Positions 40,114 through 50,027 are shown, numbered from the stretch's first letter. The stretch: DNA of 64,000 bases from Bacillus massilinigeriensis (GCF_900111815.1 NZ_LT630004.1:1215671-1279670); one strand, 5' to 3'. Numbers and translations are program-made. Notes: generated by a model not told the origin, from the sequence alone.

Positions 40114-40152
40114 GTTGCCCAGAAAGTTTTACTTTTGGGGCAGCTCTTTTTT
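40114..40152 (+). terminator. Terminator after mutL
   Basis: A 13-bp stem with one mismatch (GTTGCCCAGAAAG with CTTTTGGGGCAGC) is followed by TCTTTTTTG. Confidence 0.82.
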
Positions 40153-40216
40153 GCAAGGGAATAAAAATGCTTTCTATGGCGTGAGGTTGGGAGTATATTT
40201 AAATTAGGAGGGAGGG

Positions 40217-40675
40217 ATGGTTTTGATTGCGCTGACATTATTAACATCATTTTTACCAATGGTTATTATTATCTTCATCGTATTTTATGCAGTAAAAAAC
40301 AAACAAAAAGGGGGAGAGGTTGTCGTGAGGCATATATATACGTACCTCGTTTTATTCGCAACGCTGATGATGGTGATTGGGGGAGGCATTTCCATATTCA
40401 TGGCTGCAGCAGACCTTGTTAGTCCTGGAGCATACTACCAAAGCTATGAAGAATATAAAATGAATTACCAATATGAAGAAAAAGGAAAAGTAGAGAGAAA
40501 AAATCGAAGTGAGAAAGAAATCAGGAAGGAATATGAAGAGATAATTAAAGGAGAAAAAGAGCAAACAAAAGAAAATGCAAAGAACCAGCTTGTGAAGAGT
40601 CTTGGATTTATCATTATCCCGCTCCCTGTTTTCCTAAGTTTCAACAGACAGAGAAAACAGATGCAAAACGAGTAG
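40217..40675 (+). CDS. Hypothetical three-segment membrane protein
   Basis: A 152-residue protein I do not recognise. Hydrophobic segments are at about 5-26, 42-65 and 122-142. Between the last two lies a strongly charged Lys/Glu stretch (YEEKGKVERKNRSEKEIRKE) that probably forms a coiled helix. ATG follows GGAGGGAG closely; an in-frame TTG two codons later is an alternative. It stands alone between mutL and the convergent mreBH. Confidence 0.6.
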   Translation: MVLIALTLLTSFLPMVIIIFIVFYAVKNKQKGGEVVVRHIYTYLVLFATLMMVIGGGISIFMAAADLVSPGAYYQSYEEYKMNYQYEEKGKVERKNRSEKEIRKEYEEIIKGEKEQTKENAKNQLVKSLGFIIIPLPVFLSFNRQRKQMQNE

Positions 40676-40692
40676 TAGTTTATTATAAATAT

Positions 40693-40730
40693 GCCCGGTG
40701 CTTATTGGGAGCACCGGGCTAGTTCTTTTT
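40693..40730 (+). terminator. Terminator between convergent genes
   Basis: GCCCGGTGCT pairs perfectly with AGCACCGGGC around 7 nt, followed by TAGTTCTTTTT on the plus strand. It may also stop mreBH transcription from the other side, although the T tract there is weaker. Confidence 0.85.
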
Positions 40731-41736
40731 ATCTAGCAAGTAAAGGGAGGCGGTCGATGTAAGCTAAAGCTTTGCCGGTACCGATGGCGACGGACTCCAA
40801 AGGATTTGGAGCAAGGTGAACAGGTACGACTATTTCTTCACTGAGCCAATCCTGTATTCCATTCAAAAGTGCGCCGCCGCCGCTTAGGATTACTCCACGG
40901 TCAACAATGTCACCGCTTAGTTCCGCAGGGCACTCTTCCAGCGTAGCTCTAATCGCTTCAAGAATATGTAAGAGCGATTCTTTTATTGCTTCCTGTATTT
41001 CGTAAGAATGAAGGTTAACAGTTTTAGGAAGACCAGTAACAAGGTCGCGGCCCCGAATCTCAATATCTATTCGTTCGTGATCTAGTAATGCATAGCCAAT
41101 TTCCATTTTAATACGCTCGGCGGTACGTTCGCCGATTAGCACATTATACTCTTTCCGAACATATTGAATAATATCTTCGTCCAATCTGTCTCCTGCAACG
41201 CGTATGGAATGAGCAGCAACAATACCACCATAGGAAATAATGGCGACTTCTGTAGTCCCGCCCCCAATGTCAACCACCACATTCGCAACAGGCTCATCAA
41301 CCGGAAGCCCTGCCCCAATGGCAGCAGCAACAGGTTCTTCAATGACATGCACCTTTTTTGCTCCTGCATTGCGAACAGCATCAATGATAGCCCTTCGTTC
41401 CACACTTGTAGCTCCAGAGGGAGTGCAAACAACAACGTTTGGTTTCCTAATAGTGAAACCAGCTTTTTTCGAGGCTTTTTTCATAATTTGCAGCAGCATG
41501 TCGGTGGTTACGTCAAAATCAGCAATGACACCGTCTTTTAAAGGACGAATGGCAACGATTTTACCGGGTGTCTTCCCAATCATTTCCTTTGCGTCTTTTC
41601 CGACTGCAAGGACTTTTTTTGTTTCCGTATCAATAGCCACAACGGATGGCTCGTTCAAGGCGACACCTTTATTTTTGCTGTAGACGAGTGTATTGGCAGT
41701 TCCAAGGTCAATTCCAATTTCAGATTGAGATAACAT
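40729..41736 (-). CDS. mreBH: MreB-like cell-shape protein (MreBH)
   Basis: A 335-residue actin-like protein opening [20 protein letters not shown], with [16 protein letters not shown] and [14 protein letters not shown]. Length and termini fit MreBH better than MreB or Mbl, and it stands alone rather than in an mreBCD cluster. It guides lateral wall synthesis and LytE. ACCCCC on the minus strand at 41803-41808 matches the sigma-I -35 used by mreBH in B. subtilis, but I find no matching CGAA -10 at the right spacing. Confidence 0.88.
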   Translation of the reverse strand: MLSQSEIGIDLGTANTLVYSKNKGVALNEPSVVAIDTETKKVLAVGKDAKEMIGKTPGKIVAIRPLKDGVIADFDVTTDMLLQIMKKASKKAGFTIRKPNVVVCTPSGATSVERRAIIDAVRNAGAKKVHVIEEPVAAAIGAGLPVDEPVANVVVDIGGGTTEVAIISYGGIVAAHSIRVAGDRLDEDIIQYVRKEYNVLIGERTAERIKMEIGYALLDHERIDIEIRGRDLVTGLPKTVNLHSYEIQEAIKESLLHILEAIRATLEECPAELSGDIVDRGVILSGGGALLNGIQDWLSEEIVVPVHLAPNPLESVAIGTGKALAYIDRLPLLAR

Positions 41737-42032
41737 GATTTCACCCTATTCTGTTTCAAGATAACTAACATCATAATCTTCTTAAAAACCTATCATACTT
41801 CTGGGGGTGGAATGTCGATTGTTATCGAATCGTTAAACTATTGTAAAATCCATGGTAATAATTATATAGTTCGGTAACCAAGTGGTAATATTGTGAAGTA
41901 TAGGAATGGAAAGATATAAAATAGGTTATGATGGGGTTAATAGATGTTGCTTTTATTGATAACAGGAATAGGCTACAATGATAGAAAGAGCCTTAGCGGC
42001 AATTGCAAAATAAAAAAGGCAGTGAGAATGGT

Positions 42033-42986
42033 TTGGCAGAAAAACAAAAATTAATCGTATTAATTGGTCCTACTGCTGTAGGCAAGACCAGTTTGAGCAT
42101 CATGCTTGGAAAAAAGTATTCCGCAGAAATTATCAGCGGAGACTCTATGCAAGTATATCGGGGATTAGATATCGGGACAGCGAAAATATATCCAGAAGAA
42201 ACGGAAAATATTCCACATCACCTTATTGATATCAAAGATCCGAAAGACTCCTTTTCAGCAGCAGAGTTTCAATCGCTTGTCAGGGAAAAAATAACCGAAA
42301 TAGCTAGTCGTGGCAATTTACCGATGATTGTTGGAGGAACTGGACTATACATTGCTTCTGCCATTACGGATTATGCCTTCACTGAAGCACCGGGTAATCC
42401 AGAATTTCGTAAAATGCTTGAAAACGAGGCGGAGAAATTCGGAAATAACGTCTTACATAAAAAACTGTGTCAAATTGACCCAGAGGGTGCTGGAAACATA
42501 CATCCCAATAATGTTCGAAGGGTAATAAGGGCGTTGGAAATTTATCATGAAACTGGCATGACTGCAGGTGAATACCGAAGCAGGCAAGAACCTGAACCGC
42601 TATACGATACTGCGTTAATCGGCCTCGATATGGATCGGTCGCTGTTATATGAGAGGATCGACAGCCGGGTCGATATGATGGTAGAAGAAGGATTGATAGA
42701 GGAAGTCCGTAAGTTATACGAATCGGGCCTGAAAGATTGCCAATCCATTCAAGCTATTGGTTATAAGGAATTATACGAGTATTTTGAAGGGAAAGTCAGT
42801 TTTGATGAGGCGATCAGCAATTTGAAACAGAACTCACGCAGATATGCCAAAAGACAGTTAACATGGTTTCGAAACAAAATGGATGTGGAATGGTTTGATA
42901 TGTCTCAACAGGACATTGAAAAAAAATTCGCCGAAATTTCTATTTATATTGAAGGAAAGCTACAAATTAAGGCGAATACATTATAA
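42033..42986 (+). CDS. miaA: tRNA dimethylallyltransferase
   Basis: A 317-residue MiaA that prenylates A37 of tRNAs, giving the substrate of MiaB. The P-loop GPTAVGKTS is near residue 10, followed by SGDSMQVYRGLDIGTAK and DQ-type motifs through RYAKRQLTWFRNK. I chose TTG at 42033 on length; the in-frame TTG at 42003 has no ribosome site. The site for 42033 is also weak, so the start is uncertain by ten codons. hfq follows, as usual. Confidence 0.93.
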   Translation: MAEKQKLIVLIGPTAVGKTSLSIMLGKKYSAEIISGDSMQVYRGLDIGTAKIYPEETENIPHHLIDIKDPKDSFSAAEFQSLVREKITEIASRGNLPMIVGGTGLYIASAITDYAFTEAPGNPEFRKMLENEAEKFGNNVLHKKLCQIDPEGAGNIHPNNVRRVIRALEIYHETGMTAGEYRSRQEPEPLYDTALIGLDMDRSLLYERIDSRVDMMVEEGLIEEVRKLYESGLKDCQSIQAIGYKELYEYFEGKVSFDEAISNLKQNSRRYAKRQLTWFRNKMDVEWFDMSQQDIEKKFAEISIYIEGKLQIKANTL

Positions 42987-43011
42987 ACAGAGATAAAAAG
43001 GAGGACTTGAA

Positions 43012-43242
43012 ATGAAACAGATCAATATCCAGGACCAATATTTAAACCAGCTGCGGAAAGATGGCACAAATGTGACAGTCTTCTTGCTGAATGGATTCCA
43101 GCTCCGCGGTATGATCAAAGGCTTTGATAATTTCACGGTGCTGTTTGAATCCGAAGGAAAGCAGCAGCTTGTATACAAACACGCTATTTCTACATTTGCC
43201 CCGCAAAAGAACGTTCAAATCGATCTTGATGCCCAACAGTAA
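43012..43242 (+). CDS. hfq: RNA-binding protein Hfq
   Basis: A 76-residue Hfq with Sm1 ([25 protein letters not shown]) and Sm2 (YKHAISTF) regions and the N-terminal [15 protein letters not shown] follows AGGAGGACTTGAA. It lies 25 bp after miaA in the widely conserved miaA-hfq order. It acts as a hexameric RNA chaperone. Confidence 0.97.
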   Translation: MKQINIQDQYLNQLRKDGTNVTVFLLNGFQLRGMIKGFDNFTVLFESEGKQQLVYKHAISTFAPQKNVQIDLDAQQ

Positions 43243-43265
43243 TCCTTTTAATAATCGGAAGATGC

Positions 43266-43292
43266 AGTCTGCTCTTATGAGCAGACTTTTCC
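43266..43292 (+). terminator. Terminator after hfq
   Basis: AGTCTGCTC pairs perfectly with GAGCAGACT around TTAT, then TTTCC. Confidence 0.88.
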
Positions 43293-43407
43293 ATTTTCAC
43301 CGAAGCATTCAAGCGGCATTCCCTGCATATTAATATAGGAGTCTGCCATCGTTGGAGATGGAAAGACAAAGGAGTCTGTGGGCAGTGTTTGGAACCGAGG
43401 TGAAAGA

Positions 43408-44355
43408 ATGGACCAACCGATACGCATGAAAAATAACGGCCAGATTAGCATTGTTTTAAATGGTGAGAAAAGAAGAGAAATTAAGCGGGAAATTCCGGGA
43501 TTGAATACGATTCCCGTGTCGGATGTAACAGAACATGCTGCCTTGAAGGATATAGAGGAAGAGTTGGGAACGCTCGTAGGCATGGAAGAAATGAAACGGA
43601 TGATCAAAGAAATTTATGCATGGATTTATGTTAACAAGAAGCGGGAAGAGATGGGTCTTAAAGCTCAAAAGCAAGCATTGCACATGATGTTTAAGGGAAA
43701 TCCAGGTACAGGAAAGACAACGGTTGCAAGGCTGATCGGAAAGCTGTTTCAAAAAATGAACGTGCTCTCTAAAGGACATCTAATCGAAGCAGAAAGAGCA
43801 GACCTTGTTGGGGAATACATTGGACATACTGCGCAAAAGACGAGAGACCTTATAAAAAAATCGCTTGGTGGAATATTGTTTATTGATGAAGCTTATTCCT
43901 TAGGACGGGGAGGAGAGAAAGACTTCGGCAAGGAAGCCATTGATACCCTTGTCAAGCATATGGAAGATAAGCAGCATGAGTTTATTCTCATTCTTGCTGG
44001 CTATTCAAGAGAAATGGAGTATTTTCTTTCCTTGAACCCTGGACTTCAATCGAGATTTCCTCTGGTCATAGACTTCCCTGATTATACAATTGACCAATTA
44101 ATGGAGATTGGCAGACGGATGTTAAAAGACAGGGAATATACACTTAGTCATGAGGCCGAACGGAAGCTCGTGGAGCACCTTGGACTAGTTAAAGCAACGC
44201 TGGGTCCTGCAGGTTTCTCAAATGGCCGATATATTCGCAATGTAATCGAAAAGTCTATCAGAGCTCAGGCAATGCGTTTGTTGCTGCAAAACGAGTTCGA
44301 CCGCCATGATTTAGTCACGATTCGGAGTAATGACCTTGTTATCATGGATAATTAG
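43408..44355 (+). CDS. spoVK: Stage V sporulation protein K (AAA+ ATPase)
   Basis: A 315-residue CbbX-like AAA+ protein needed for spore maturation. Walker A is GNPGTGKTT near residue 100, Walker B is GGILFIDEAYSL, and sensor/arginine residues occur in LNPGLQSRF. ATG at 43408 follows GAGGTGAAAGA. It follows hfq as in B. subtilis. A mother-cell promoter is expected upstream but I could not define one. Confidence 0.93.
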   Translation: MDQPIRMKNNGQISIVLNGEKRREIKREIPGLNTIPVSDVTEHAALKDIEEELGTLVGMEEMKRMIKEIYAWIYVNKKREEMGLKAQKQALHMMFKGNPGTGKTTVARLIGKLFQKMNVLSKGHLIEAERADLVGEYIGHTAQKTRDLIKKSLGGILFIDEAYSLGRGGEKDFGKEAIDTLVKHMEDKQHEFILILAGYSREMEYFLSLNPGLQSRFPLVIDFPDYTIDQLMEIGRRMLKDREYTLSHEAERKLVEHLGLVKATLGPAGFSNGRYIRNVIEKSIRAQAMRLLLQNEFDRHDLVTIRSNDLVIMDN

Positions 44356-44381
44356 CATGTCAGCATGATAGCTGACATGCT
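44354..44381 (+). other. Hairpin overlapping the spoVK stop codon
   Basis: AGCATGTCAGC pairs perfectly with GCTGACATGCT around 6 nt. An A+T-rich sequence without a T run follows, so termination here would be weak. Confidence 0.5.
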
Positions 44382-44441
44382 TATAAATTTATATTATACG
44401 TAAATGGGTATATAAACAAGAAAGACTAAGATGCTCCTAAT

Positions 44442-44466
44442 GGCTCCTGTAACGGGGCCTTTTTTC
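44442..44466 (+). terminator. Terminator between spoVK and hflX
   Basis: GGCTCC pairs with GGGGCC (one G-U pair) around 6 nt, followed by TTTTTTC. Confidence 0.72.
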
Positions 44467-44553
44467 ATTATAAATCGTTCATTTCTCAGACATTTTAGTT
44501 CAGAGAAAATTTTTGGTATGATTGTTTATAAGACAAATGAAGGGCGGGGTTTG

Positions 44554-45813
44554 ATGGATCAGCAGAACGACCGCGAAAAAGCAATACTAGTAGGGTGCCA
44601 AACATATGACAATGATGATCTTAGGTTCCAATATTCGATGGAGGAGCTTGGCTCACTGACAGAGACGGCTCAAGGTAATGTGCTAATTTCTGTTATCCAA
44701 AAAAGGGATCGAATCCATCCTTCTACTTATATTGGAAAAGGGAAGGTCGATGAACTGAAGCAATTAATTGAAGAGTTCGAGGCGGAATTGCTCATCTTTA
44801 ACGATGAATTATCACCAAGTCAAATCCGAAACCTTTCAAGGGAATTGGAAATAAGAATCATTGACAGAACCCAACTTATACTTGATATTTTTGCCCGTCG
44901 TGCTCGTTCTAAGGAGGGGAAGCTGCAGGTTGAGCTTGCGCAGCTCCAATATCTCCTTCCTAGGTTAATGGGGCAAGGGACAGCTATGTCTCGTTTAGGT
45001 GCGGGGATTGGAACAAGAGGTCCAGGAGAAACGAAATTAGAATCAGATAGAAGACATATCCGTAGGAGGATTGATGAAATCAAAGGGCAGCTTGAGACAA
45101 TTGTTCATCATAGAGACCGATATAGGGAAAGGCGAAAAAAGAACAAAGCTTTTCAAATAGCGCTTGTCGGTTACACAAATGCCGGGAAGTCAACGCTCTT
45201 CAACAGGCTGACAGAAGCGGACTCCTTTGAAGAGAATCAGCTATTCGCAACACTTGATCCTATGACAAGAAAAATGGTGTTACCGAGCGGCTTTGTAGCA
45301 TTGATGACAGACACAGTTGGATTCATCCAGGATCTTCCCACCGCGTTGATTGCAGCCTTCCGGTCTACCTTGGAAGAAGTAAGGGAAGCTGATTTGCTGT
45401 TGCATGTAGTGGATATGTCAAATCCAGATTATTTTTCACATGAAAAAACGGTAAATAAGCTGTTAGAAGACTTGGAAGTACAGCATATACCGCAGCTAAC
45501 ACTATATAATAAGCGGGATATTGGCCATGCTGATTTTGTTCCAACCGCAAAGAATCCTTCTATCTTTATCAGTGCATTCCAGGAAGGAGACAGAAGTGCC
45601 TTGAAACAAAAGCTGGAGGAAACAGCAATTAGCATGATGGCACCATTTCATGTTATTGTTCCTGCTGGAGAAGGCAAGTTTCTTTCACAGTTGAAAAATG
45701 AAACAATACTTCGTCAGTTGTCTTTTGACGAAAATAAAAATGCGTATGTTTGCAACGGGTTTAGCATGCGGGATCATCATATATCGGGCCAAATCAAGAA
45801 ATTCACAGTATGA
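44554..45813 (+). CDS. hflX: Ribosome-associated GTPase HflX
   Basis: A 419-residue HflX. The N-terminal HflX domain ([13 protein letters not shown]) is followed by the glycine-rich [19 protein letters not shown]-type motif and a G domain with G1 [11 protein letters not shown] and G3 [10 protein letters not shown]. The ATG at 44554 is chosen by family length and GGGCGGGG upstream. In-frame codons before it run through a terminator. HflX rescues or splits stalled ribosomes under stress. Confidence 0.92.
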   Translation: MDQQNDREKAILVGCQTYDNDDLRFQYSMEELGSLTETAQGNVLISVIQKRDRIHPSTYIGKGKVDELKQLIEEFEAELLIFNDELSPSQIRNLSRELEIRIIDRTQLILDIFARRARSKEGKLQVELAQLQYLLPRLMGQGTAMSRLGAGIGTRGPGETKLESDRRHIRRRIDEIKGQLETIVHHRDRYRERRKKNKAFQIALVGYTNAGKSTLFNRLTEADSFEENQLFATLDPMTRKMVLPSGFVALMTDTVGFIQDLPTALIAAFRSTLEEVREADLLLHVVDMSNPDYFSHEKTVNKLLEDLEVQHIPQLTLYNKRDIGHADFVPTAKNPSIFISAFQEGDRSALKQKLEETAISMMAPFHVIVPAGEGKFLSQLKNETILRQLSFDENKNAYVCNGFSMRDHHISGQIKKFTV

Positions 45814-45826
45814 TAGGAGCAGAACT

Positions 45827-47098
45827 ATGTTTAAAGAACTAAAAAATGGTCTCGCTTTAGAGTCGATCACGAAAGAGATAGAAGTGAAGATCAGTACTGT
45901 TCATAAAGAAATAGACAAGCGTGTTGACAGGAATCAATTCAAGGTTTTGAGGAGCTTTCAAAAGCACCGGGTCAGCGATTCTCATTTTAACCCGACAACA
46001 GGGTATGGCTATGATGACATTGGGCGGGACACGCTTGAAAAAATTTATAGTGATGTATTTGGAGCAGAAGCAGGACTTGTTCGTCCACAAATCATTTCTG
46101 GGACACATGCCATTTCAATTGCGCTCTTTGGCGTATTGCGACCTGGTGATGAATTGCTATACATAACCGGTCAGCCATACGATACTCTCCAAGAAATCGT
46201 GGGAACGAGCGGGAGTGGAAACGGTTCGCTTAAGGAATTCGGCATTTCTTACGGTCAAGTGGAACTTACTGATGCTGGAAGACCGGATTTTGAAGGGATA
46301 AAAAAAGCGATTAAGCCCAACACAAAAGTTATTGGGATCCAGCGTTCAAAAGGGTATGGAGACAGACCTTCTTTTACAGTAGACGAGATAGGCGAAATGA
46401 TTTCATATGTCAAAGAGATTAAGCCAGACGTCATAGTGTTTGTTGATAATTGCTACGGAGAGTTTGCGGAAGATAAGGAACCGTGTGAAGTTGGTGCGGA
46501 TTTGATGGCAGGTTCGCTAATAAAAAATCCTGGTGGAGGACTGGCGAAGACTGGCGGATATATTGTTGGACGCAGTGACTTAGTGGAATCCTGTTCCTAT
46601 CGTATGACTTCCCCGGGGATTGGGGCGGAAGCCGGTGCTACACTTTATTCCCTCCAGGAAATGTACCAGGGATTTTTCATGGCACCTCATACTGTGGGGC
46701 AAGCGATAAAAGGTGCAGTCTTTACTGCTGCTATGTTAGAATACTTTGGCATGGATTCTTTCCCATCCTGGAAGGAACCGCGAACAGATTTAATTCAGGC
46801 TGTTCGATTTGGTAACCTAAACAGGATGGTCGAGTTCTGCCAGGCAATCCAATTTGCATCGCCAATTAACTCTCATGTTACTCCGTATCCGGCTTATATG
46901 CCAGGATATGAGGATGATGTCATCATGGCCGCTGGAACGTTCATCCAGGGTGCAAGTATTGAACTAACAGCAGATGGCCCAGCGAGACCACCGTACACAG
47001 CATATGTTCAAGGCGGATTGACATACTCGCATGTGAAAATGGCGGTTTGCATCGCTTTAGATAGATTGCTGGAAAAAGGTTTAATCGAATTAAAATAG
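45827..47098 (+). CDS. ynbB: YnbB, PLP-dependent methionine gamma-lyase-like enzyme
   Basis: A 423-residue fold-type I PLP enzyme of the aluminium-resistance/YnbB family. The cofactor lysine is probably in SLIKNPGGGLAKTGGY, and VFVDNCYGEF supplies the PLP-binding Asp. ATG follows TAGGAG at 45814, 13 bp after hflX. The reaction is unproven; a C-S lyase role is inferred from the family name. It lies between hflX and glnR as in B. subtilis. Confidence 0.88.
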   Translation: MFKELKNGLALESITKEIEVKISTVHKEIDKRVDRNQFKVLRSFQKHRVSDSHFNPTTGYGYDDIGRDTLEKIYSDVFGAEAGLVRPQIISGTHAISIALFGVLRPGDELLYITGQPYDTLQEIVGTSGSGNGSLKEFGISYGQVELTDAGRPDFEGIKKAIKPNTKVIGIQRSKGYGDRPSFTVDEIGEMISYVKEIKPDVIVFVDNCYGEFAEDKEPCEVGADLMAGSLIKNPGGGLAKTGGYIVGRSDLVESCSYRMTSPGIGAEAGATLYSLQEMYQGFFMAPHTVGQAIKGAVFTAAMLEYFGMDSFPSWKEPRTDLIQAVRFGNLNRMVEFCQAIQFASPINSHVTPYPAYMPGYEDDVIMAAGTFIQGASIELTADGPARPPYTAYVQGGLTYSHVKMAVCIALDRLLEKGLIELK

Positions 47099-47106
47099 GA
47101 TACTAT

Positions 47107-47147
47107 AAAACAGGATGGCTGCCCTAAGGTCACCTGTTTTTCTTTTT
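47107..47147 (+). terminator. Terminator after ynbB
   Basis: AAAACAGG pairs with CCTGTTTT around a long 18-nt loop, followed by TCTTTTTC. Confidence 0.75.
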
Positions 47148-47157
47148 CGGTTTTTTA

Positions 47158-47174
47158 TGTAAGGAAACCTAACA
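47158..47174 (+). promoter_or_regulatory. GlnR/TnrA box 1 (glnRA operator)
   Basis: TGTAAGGAAACCTAACA is an exact match to TGTNAN7TNACA. It lies just upstream of the -35 of the glnRA promoter. Confidence 0.88.
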
Positions 47175-47179
47175 TGTGT

Positions 47180-47208
47180 TTGACAATTTACCTTACACAA
47201 AATATAAT
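47180..47208 (+). promoter_or_regulatory. Consensus sigma-A promoter of glnRA
   Basis: TTGACA at 47180-47185 and TATAAT at 47203-47208 with a 17-bp spacer: both hexamers are perfect. GlnR box 2 covers the -35 and part of the spacer. Confidence 0.93.
47181..47197 (+). promoter_or_regulatory. GlnR/TnrA box 2 overlapping the -35
   Basis: TGACAATTTACCTTACA fits TGTNAN7TNACA with one mismatch. Its position over the -35 explains repression, with box 1 giving cooperative binding 23 bp away. Confidence 0.78.
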
Positions 47209-47247
47209 AAAGGTAATTCATCGGGAAGGAAAAGGAGGAGAAATCTT

Positions 47248-47649
47248 ATGGGTGGGAGTGATATCCGCCGGAGCATGCCTTTGTTATCTATCGGAAGCGT
47301 CACGATGCTGACGGATCTTTCAGCTCGACAAATCCGTTATTATGAAGAGCATGGCTTGATTTCTCCGGCAAGAACGGAAGGTAACAAACGCCTTTTTTCC
47401 TTGAACGATATTGATAAGCTTCTCGAAATAAAAGACCTGGTGGGTCAAGGTGTCAACATGGCGGGCATTAAGCAAATTTACCAGGTTAGGCAGCAGGCAA
47501 AGGCAGAAGAGGATTCAAGACTAGCCCGCAGGAATCAAAAAGAATTGTCCGATTCTGAACTGCGCAAACTGCTGCGTAAAGAACTGCTGCAAGCTGGCCG
47601 GTTTCACCGGAACAATCAGCATGGAGACATAAATAGATTTTTTCATTAA
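47248..47649 (+). CDS. glnR: Glutamine synthetase repressor GlnR (MerR family)
   Basis: A 133-residue MerR-type repressor. The HTH reads [20 protein letters not shown], a dimerisation helix follows, and the C-terminal tail ends GDINRFFH, the part that senses feedback-inhibited glutamine synthetase. ATG at 47248 follows AAAGGAGGAG. Its own operators lie at 47158-47197, and glnA is 26 bp downstream in the same transcript. Confidence 0.95.
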   Translation: MGGSDIRRSMPLLSIGSVTMLTDLSARQIRYYEEHGLISPARTEGNKRLFSLNDIDKLLEIKDLVGQGVNMAGIKQIYQVRQQAKAEEDSRLARRNQKELSDSELRKLLRKELLQAGRFHRNNQHGDINRFFH

Positions 47650-47675
47650 GAAATAGAAATCAGGAGGAGAAGAAG

Positions 47676-49013
47676 TTGGCAAAATATACAAAAGAAGATA
47701 TTTTTCAATTGGCTAAGGAAAAAAATGTAAAGTTCATCAGGCTTCAGTTTACAGATATTCTCGGGACGATAAAAAACGTGGAAATTCCCGTCAGCCAGCT
47801 TGGAAAGGCACTAGACAATAAAATGATGTTTGATGGTTCTTCCATTGAGGGTTTTGTTCGAATCGAAGAATCTGATATGTATTTATTTCCTGACCTTGAT
47901 ACGTGGGTTGTATTTCCATGGACTGCTGAAAAGGGAAAGGTTGCACGCCTTATCTGTGACATATACAATGCCGATGGTACTCCATTTGAGGGGGATCCAC
48001 GAAACAATCTTAAACGCATCTTAAAAGAAATGGAAGAAATGGGTTTCACGAACTTCAATCTTGGACCTGAACCGGAATTTTTCCTTTTTAAATTAGATGT
48101 AAACGGAGAGCCAACACTCGAATTGAACGATAATGGCGGCTATTTTGACCTTGCACCAACCGATCTAGGCGAAAACTGCCGACGTGATATCGTCCTTGAA
48201 CTAGAAGAAATGGGTTTTGAAATTGAAGCATCTCACCACGAGGTAGCTCCTGGGCAACACGAAATTGATTTTAAATATGCTGATGCACTCGCCGCTTGCG
48301 ATGATATCCAAACATTCAAGCTTGTCGTAAAGACGATTGCTCGTAAGCACGGCTTGCATGCCACTTTTATGCCAAAGCCTCTCTTTGGAGTTAGTGGTTC
48401 GGGGATGCATTGCAACCTATCTCTTTTCAGAAATGGAGAGAATGCTTTCTATGATACTTCCGACAAAGTACTTGAACTGAGTGAAACAGCTTATCAATTC
48501 ATTGCAGGGATTATTAAACATGCTGAAGGCTTCACTGCTGTAACGAATCCGACAGTTAACTCATATAAGCGTCTTGTGCCAGGCTATGAAGCGCCTTGTT
48601 ATGTAGCGTGGTCAGCGAGAAATCGCTCACCTCTTGTTCGGATTCCGTCATCCCGTGGACTGAGCACGCGAGTGGAAGTCAGAAGTGTTGATCCTGCTGC
48701 AAACCCTTATCTTGCAATGGCTGTTCTTTTGAAAGCTGGCCTAGATGGCATCAAGAACAAGCTAACACCACCTGCGGCCGTTGACAGGAATATTTATGTT
48801 ATGGATAAAGAAGAACGGGAAGAAGCAGGTATTACAGACCTGCCACCAACCCTTGCTGCTGCATTGGATGCCTTGAAAAAAGATGAAGTCGTTACAGCAG
48901 CGCTAGGTGGCCATATACTTGAACATTTTCTTGAAGCAAAGGAAATTGAATGGGATATGTTCCGTACACAAGTACATCCATGGGAACGCGAACAATATAT
49001 GCAAATGTATTAA
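47676..49013 (+). CDS. glnA: Glutamine synthetase type I
   Basis: A 445-residue GSI-alpha enzyme that makes glutamine from glutamate, ammonia and ATP. Signature regions are [46 protein letters not shown] and [16 protein letters not shown]. The start is TTG at 47676, eight bases after AGGAGG. It is repressed by GlnR under nitrogen excess, and the protein feeds back on GlnR and TnrA. Confidence 0.97.
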   Translation: MAKYTKEDIFQLAKEKNVKFIRLQFTDILGTIKNVEIPVSQLGKALDNKMMFDGSSIEGFVRIEESDMYLFPDLDTWVVFPWTAEKGKVARLICDIYNADGTPFEGDPRNNLKRILKEMEEMGFTNFNLGPEPEFFLFKLDVNGEPTLELNDNGGYFDLAPTDLGENCRRDIVLELEEMGFEIEASHHEVAPGQHEIDFKYADALAACDDIQTFKLVVKTIARKHGLHATFMPKPLFGVSGSGMHCNLSLFRNGENAFYDTSDKVLELSETAYQFIAGIIKHAEGFTAVTNPTVNSYKRLVPGYEAPCYVAWSARNRSPLVRIPSSRGLSTRVEVRSVDPAANPYLAMAVLLKAGLDGIKNKLTPPAAVDRNIYVMDKEEREEAGITDLPPTLAAALDALKKDEVVTAALGGHILEHFLEAKEIEWDMFRTQVHPWEREQYMQMY

Positions 49014-49017
49014 AATG

Positions 49018-49053
49018 AAAAATCCCCCTCCGTCAAATGGAAGGGGATTTTTC
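49018..49053 (+). terminator. Terminator after glnA
   Basis: AAAAATCCCC pairs with GGGGATTTTT with an inner TCC/GGA extension, then a T run. Confidence 0.9.
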
Positions 49054-49088
49054 GTTATGTGAAAAACTAAGAATTGAAGTTAGAAGAA

Positions 49089-49211
49089 TTAATCTGTAGA
49101 TTTACCCCGTTTTTTTGGGATGGTATATCCAGGTTTTTGGGAGAGTGCCCAAAGCATTGCAGCGAACGAAACGCCTAGAACGCTTGGGATAATCCATGCA
49201 AGCGAATCCAT
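49089..49211 (-). CDS. Small single-pass membrane protein (40 residues)
   Basis: On the minus strand an ATG at 49211 opens a 40-codon frame: MDSLAWIIPSVLGVSF, then AAMLWALSQKPGYTIP and a basic tail KKRGKSTD. AGGAGG stands exactly eight bases before the ATG. The first two-thirds is one hydrophobic segment, and the lysine/arginine tail suggests an N-out or cytoplasmic-tail topology. I do not recognise a family. The strong ribosome site and a sensible membrane-protein layout argue that it is real. Confidence 0.65.
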   Translation of the reverse strand: MDSLAWIIPSVLGVSFAAMLWALSQKPGYTIPKKRGKSTD

Positions 49212-49394
49212 AATACATTCCTCCTTCTTGCTGTTTTATCCATTATATGCAGAGAGTGATATTATCCAATACCCATGAAAACTTGGGTTCAAACGCAACT
49301 TGAGAAAAGTTGAAAATAGGGTAGAAATGCGGCGGGAGTGTTTACCTGGAAATGAGATTAGGATAGACGAAAGCGTTTTTGTGGAATAGGGACA

Positions 49395-49424
49395 AAAGAA
49401 AATCAAGCACATCGAAGCTGCTTG
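49395..49424 (-). terminator. Terminator of the DUF4257-like gene
   Basis: Read on the minus strand, CAAGCA pairs with TGCTTG around 9 nt, followed by ATTTTCTTTTG. It lies about 30 bp after the stop of the gene at 49455-49790. Confidence 0.65.
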
Positions 49425-49454
49425 AAGGCGGAAGCAATCTTCTGGGGGTGTTAA

Positions 49455-49790
49455 TCATAATTGTGCAGACTTTTTATTTTCTTCTTCATTCGGTTGTTCA
49501 GTAGGAGGTGGGGGCGTTCCTGTCCGTAGCAGTTCAAGTCCCCTGAGTACGGCATCACCGCCAAATCCTGCGGTTACAGCAAGCAATACGACTCTTAAGG
49601 TGGAATCTGTATCGGCCGCAAGAACCAGCAAAACTGCAGCGAGTGCTGCCATAAGAATATCTTCAAGGCATCCTAGATAAATGAACTGTTTTGTTTTTCT
49701 TGGTTTTACAATTTTCCCCCTTTTCCGAACGTGGCCAGCCAATCCGACAATCGAACCAATCAGAAAAGCGCATATAATATTCGTCAGCAT
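49455..49790 (-). CDS. DUF4257-like membrane protein
   Basis: A 111-residue membrane protein with an N-terminal segment (LTNIICAFLIGSIVGLAGHV), a basic loop (RKRGKIVKPRKTKQ), and two more hydrophobic segments separated by ADTDSTLR. It ends in a proline/glutamate-rich tail. The first part matches what I recall of the DUF4257 family of Bacillus. AGGAG precedes the ATG. The function is unknown. Confidence 0.7.
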   Translation of the reverse strand: MLTNIICAFLIGSIVGLAGHVRKRGKIVKPRKTKQFIYLGCLEDILMAALAAVLLVLAADTDSTLRVVLLAVTAGFGGDAVLRGLELLRTGTPPPPTEQPNEEENKKSAQL

Positions 49791-50027
49791 ATTCTCACTC
49801 TCCTAAAGTCGAATTATTGGTTGGAGCGACTTCAGGTTGAATCTAGGTGTGATACTATTATATAAAAAAAAGTGATGGAATAGTATAGGATATTTCACAG
49901 AAATTTCAATTCTTGTCCATTGCTATTCTAGAAATAACTTTTTTAGGAAATTTTCCCAACAATACAAATAAAGAAAGCAAGCGTTGTTATGCCTGCTTTC
50001 CGATAACCTCGAAAATCCTCAAATTAT
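49791..50027 (-). terminator. Gap with the lexA terminator at 49961-50000
   Basis: On the minus strand GAAAGCAGG pairs with CTTGCTTTC (one wobble) around 10 nt, followed by TTTATTTG. The remaining 170 bp hold no recognisable gene. Confidence 0.65.

Noticed and set aside
41803-41808. Sigma-I promoter for mreBH
   Set aside because: ACCCCC fits the -35, but no CGAA-type -10 lies at the proper distance, so it was not listed as a feature.
44431-44553. 41-codon extension of hflX
   Set aside because: It starts upstream of and reads through the GGCTCC/GGGGCC terminator; the family length fits the start at 44554.
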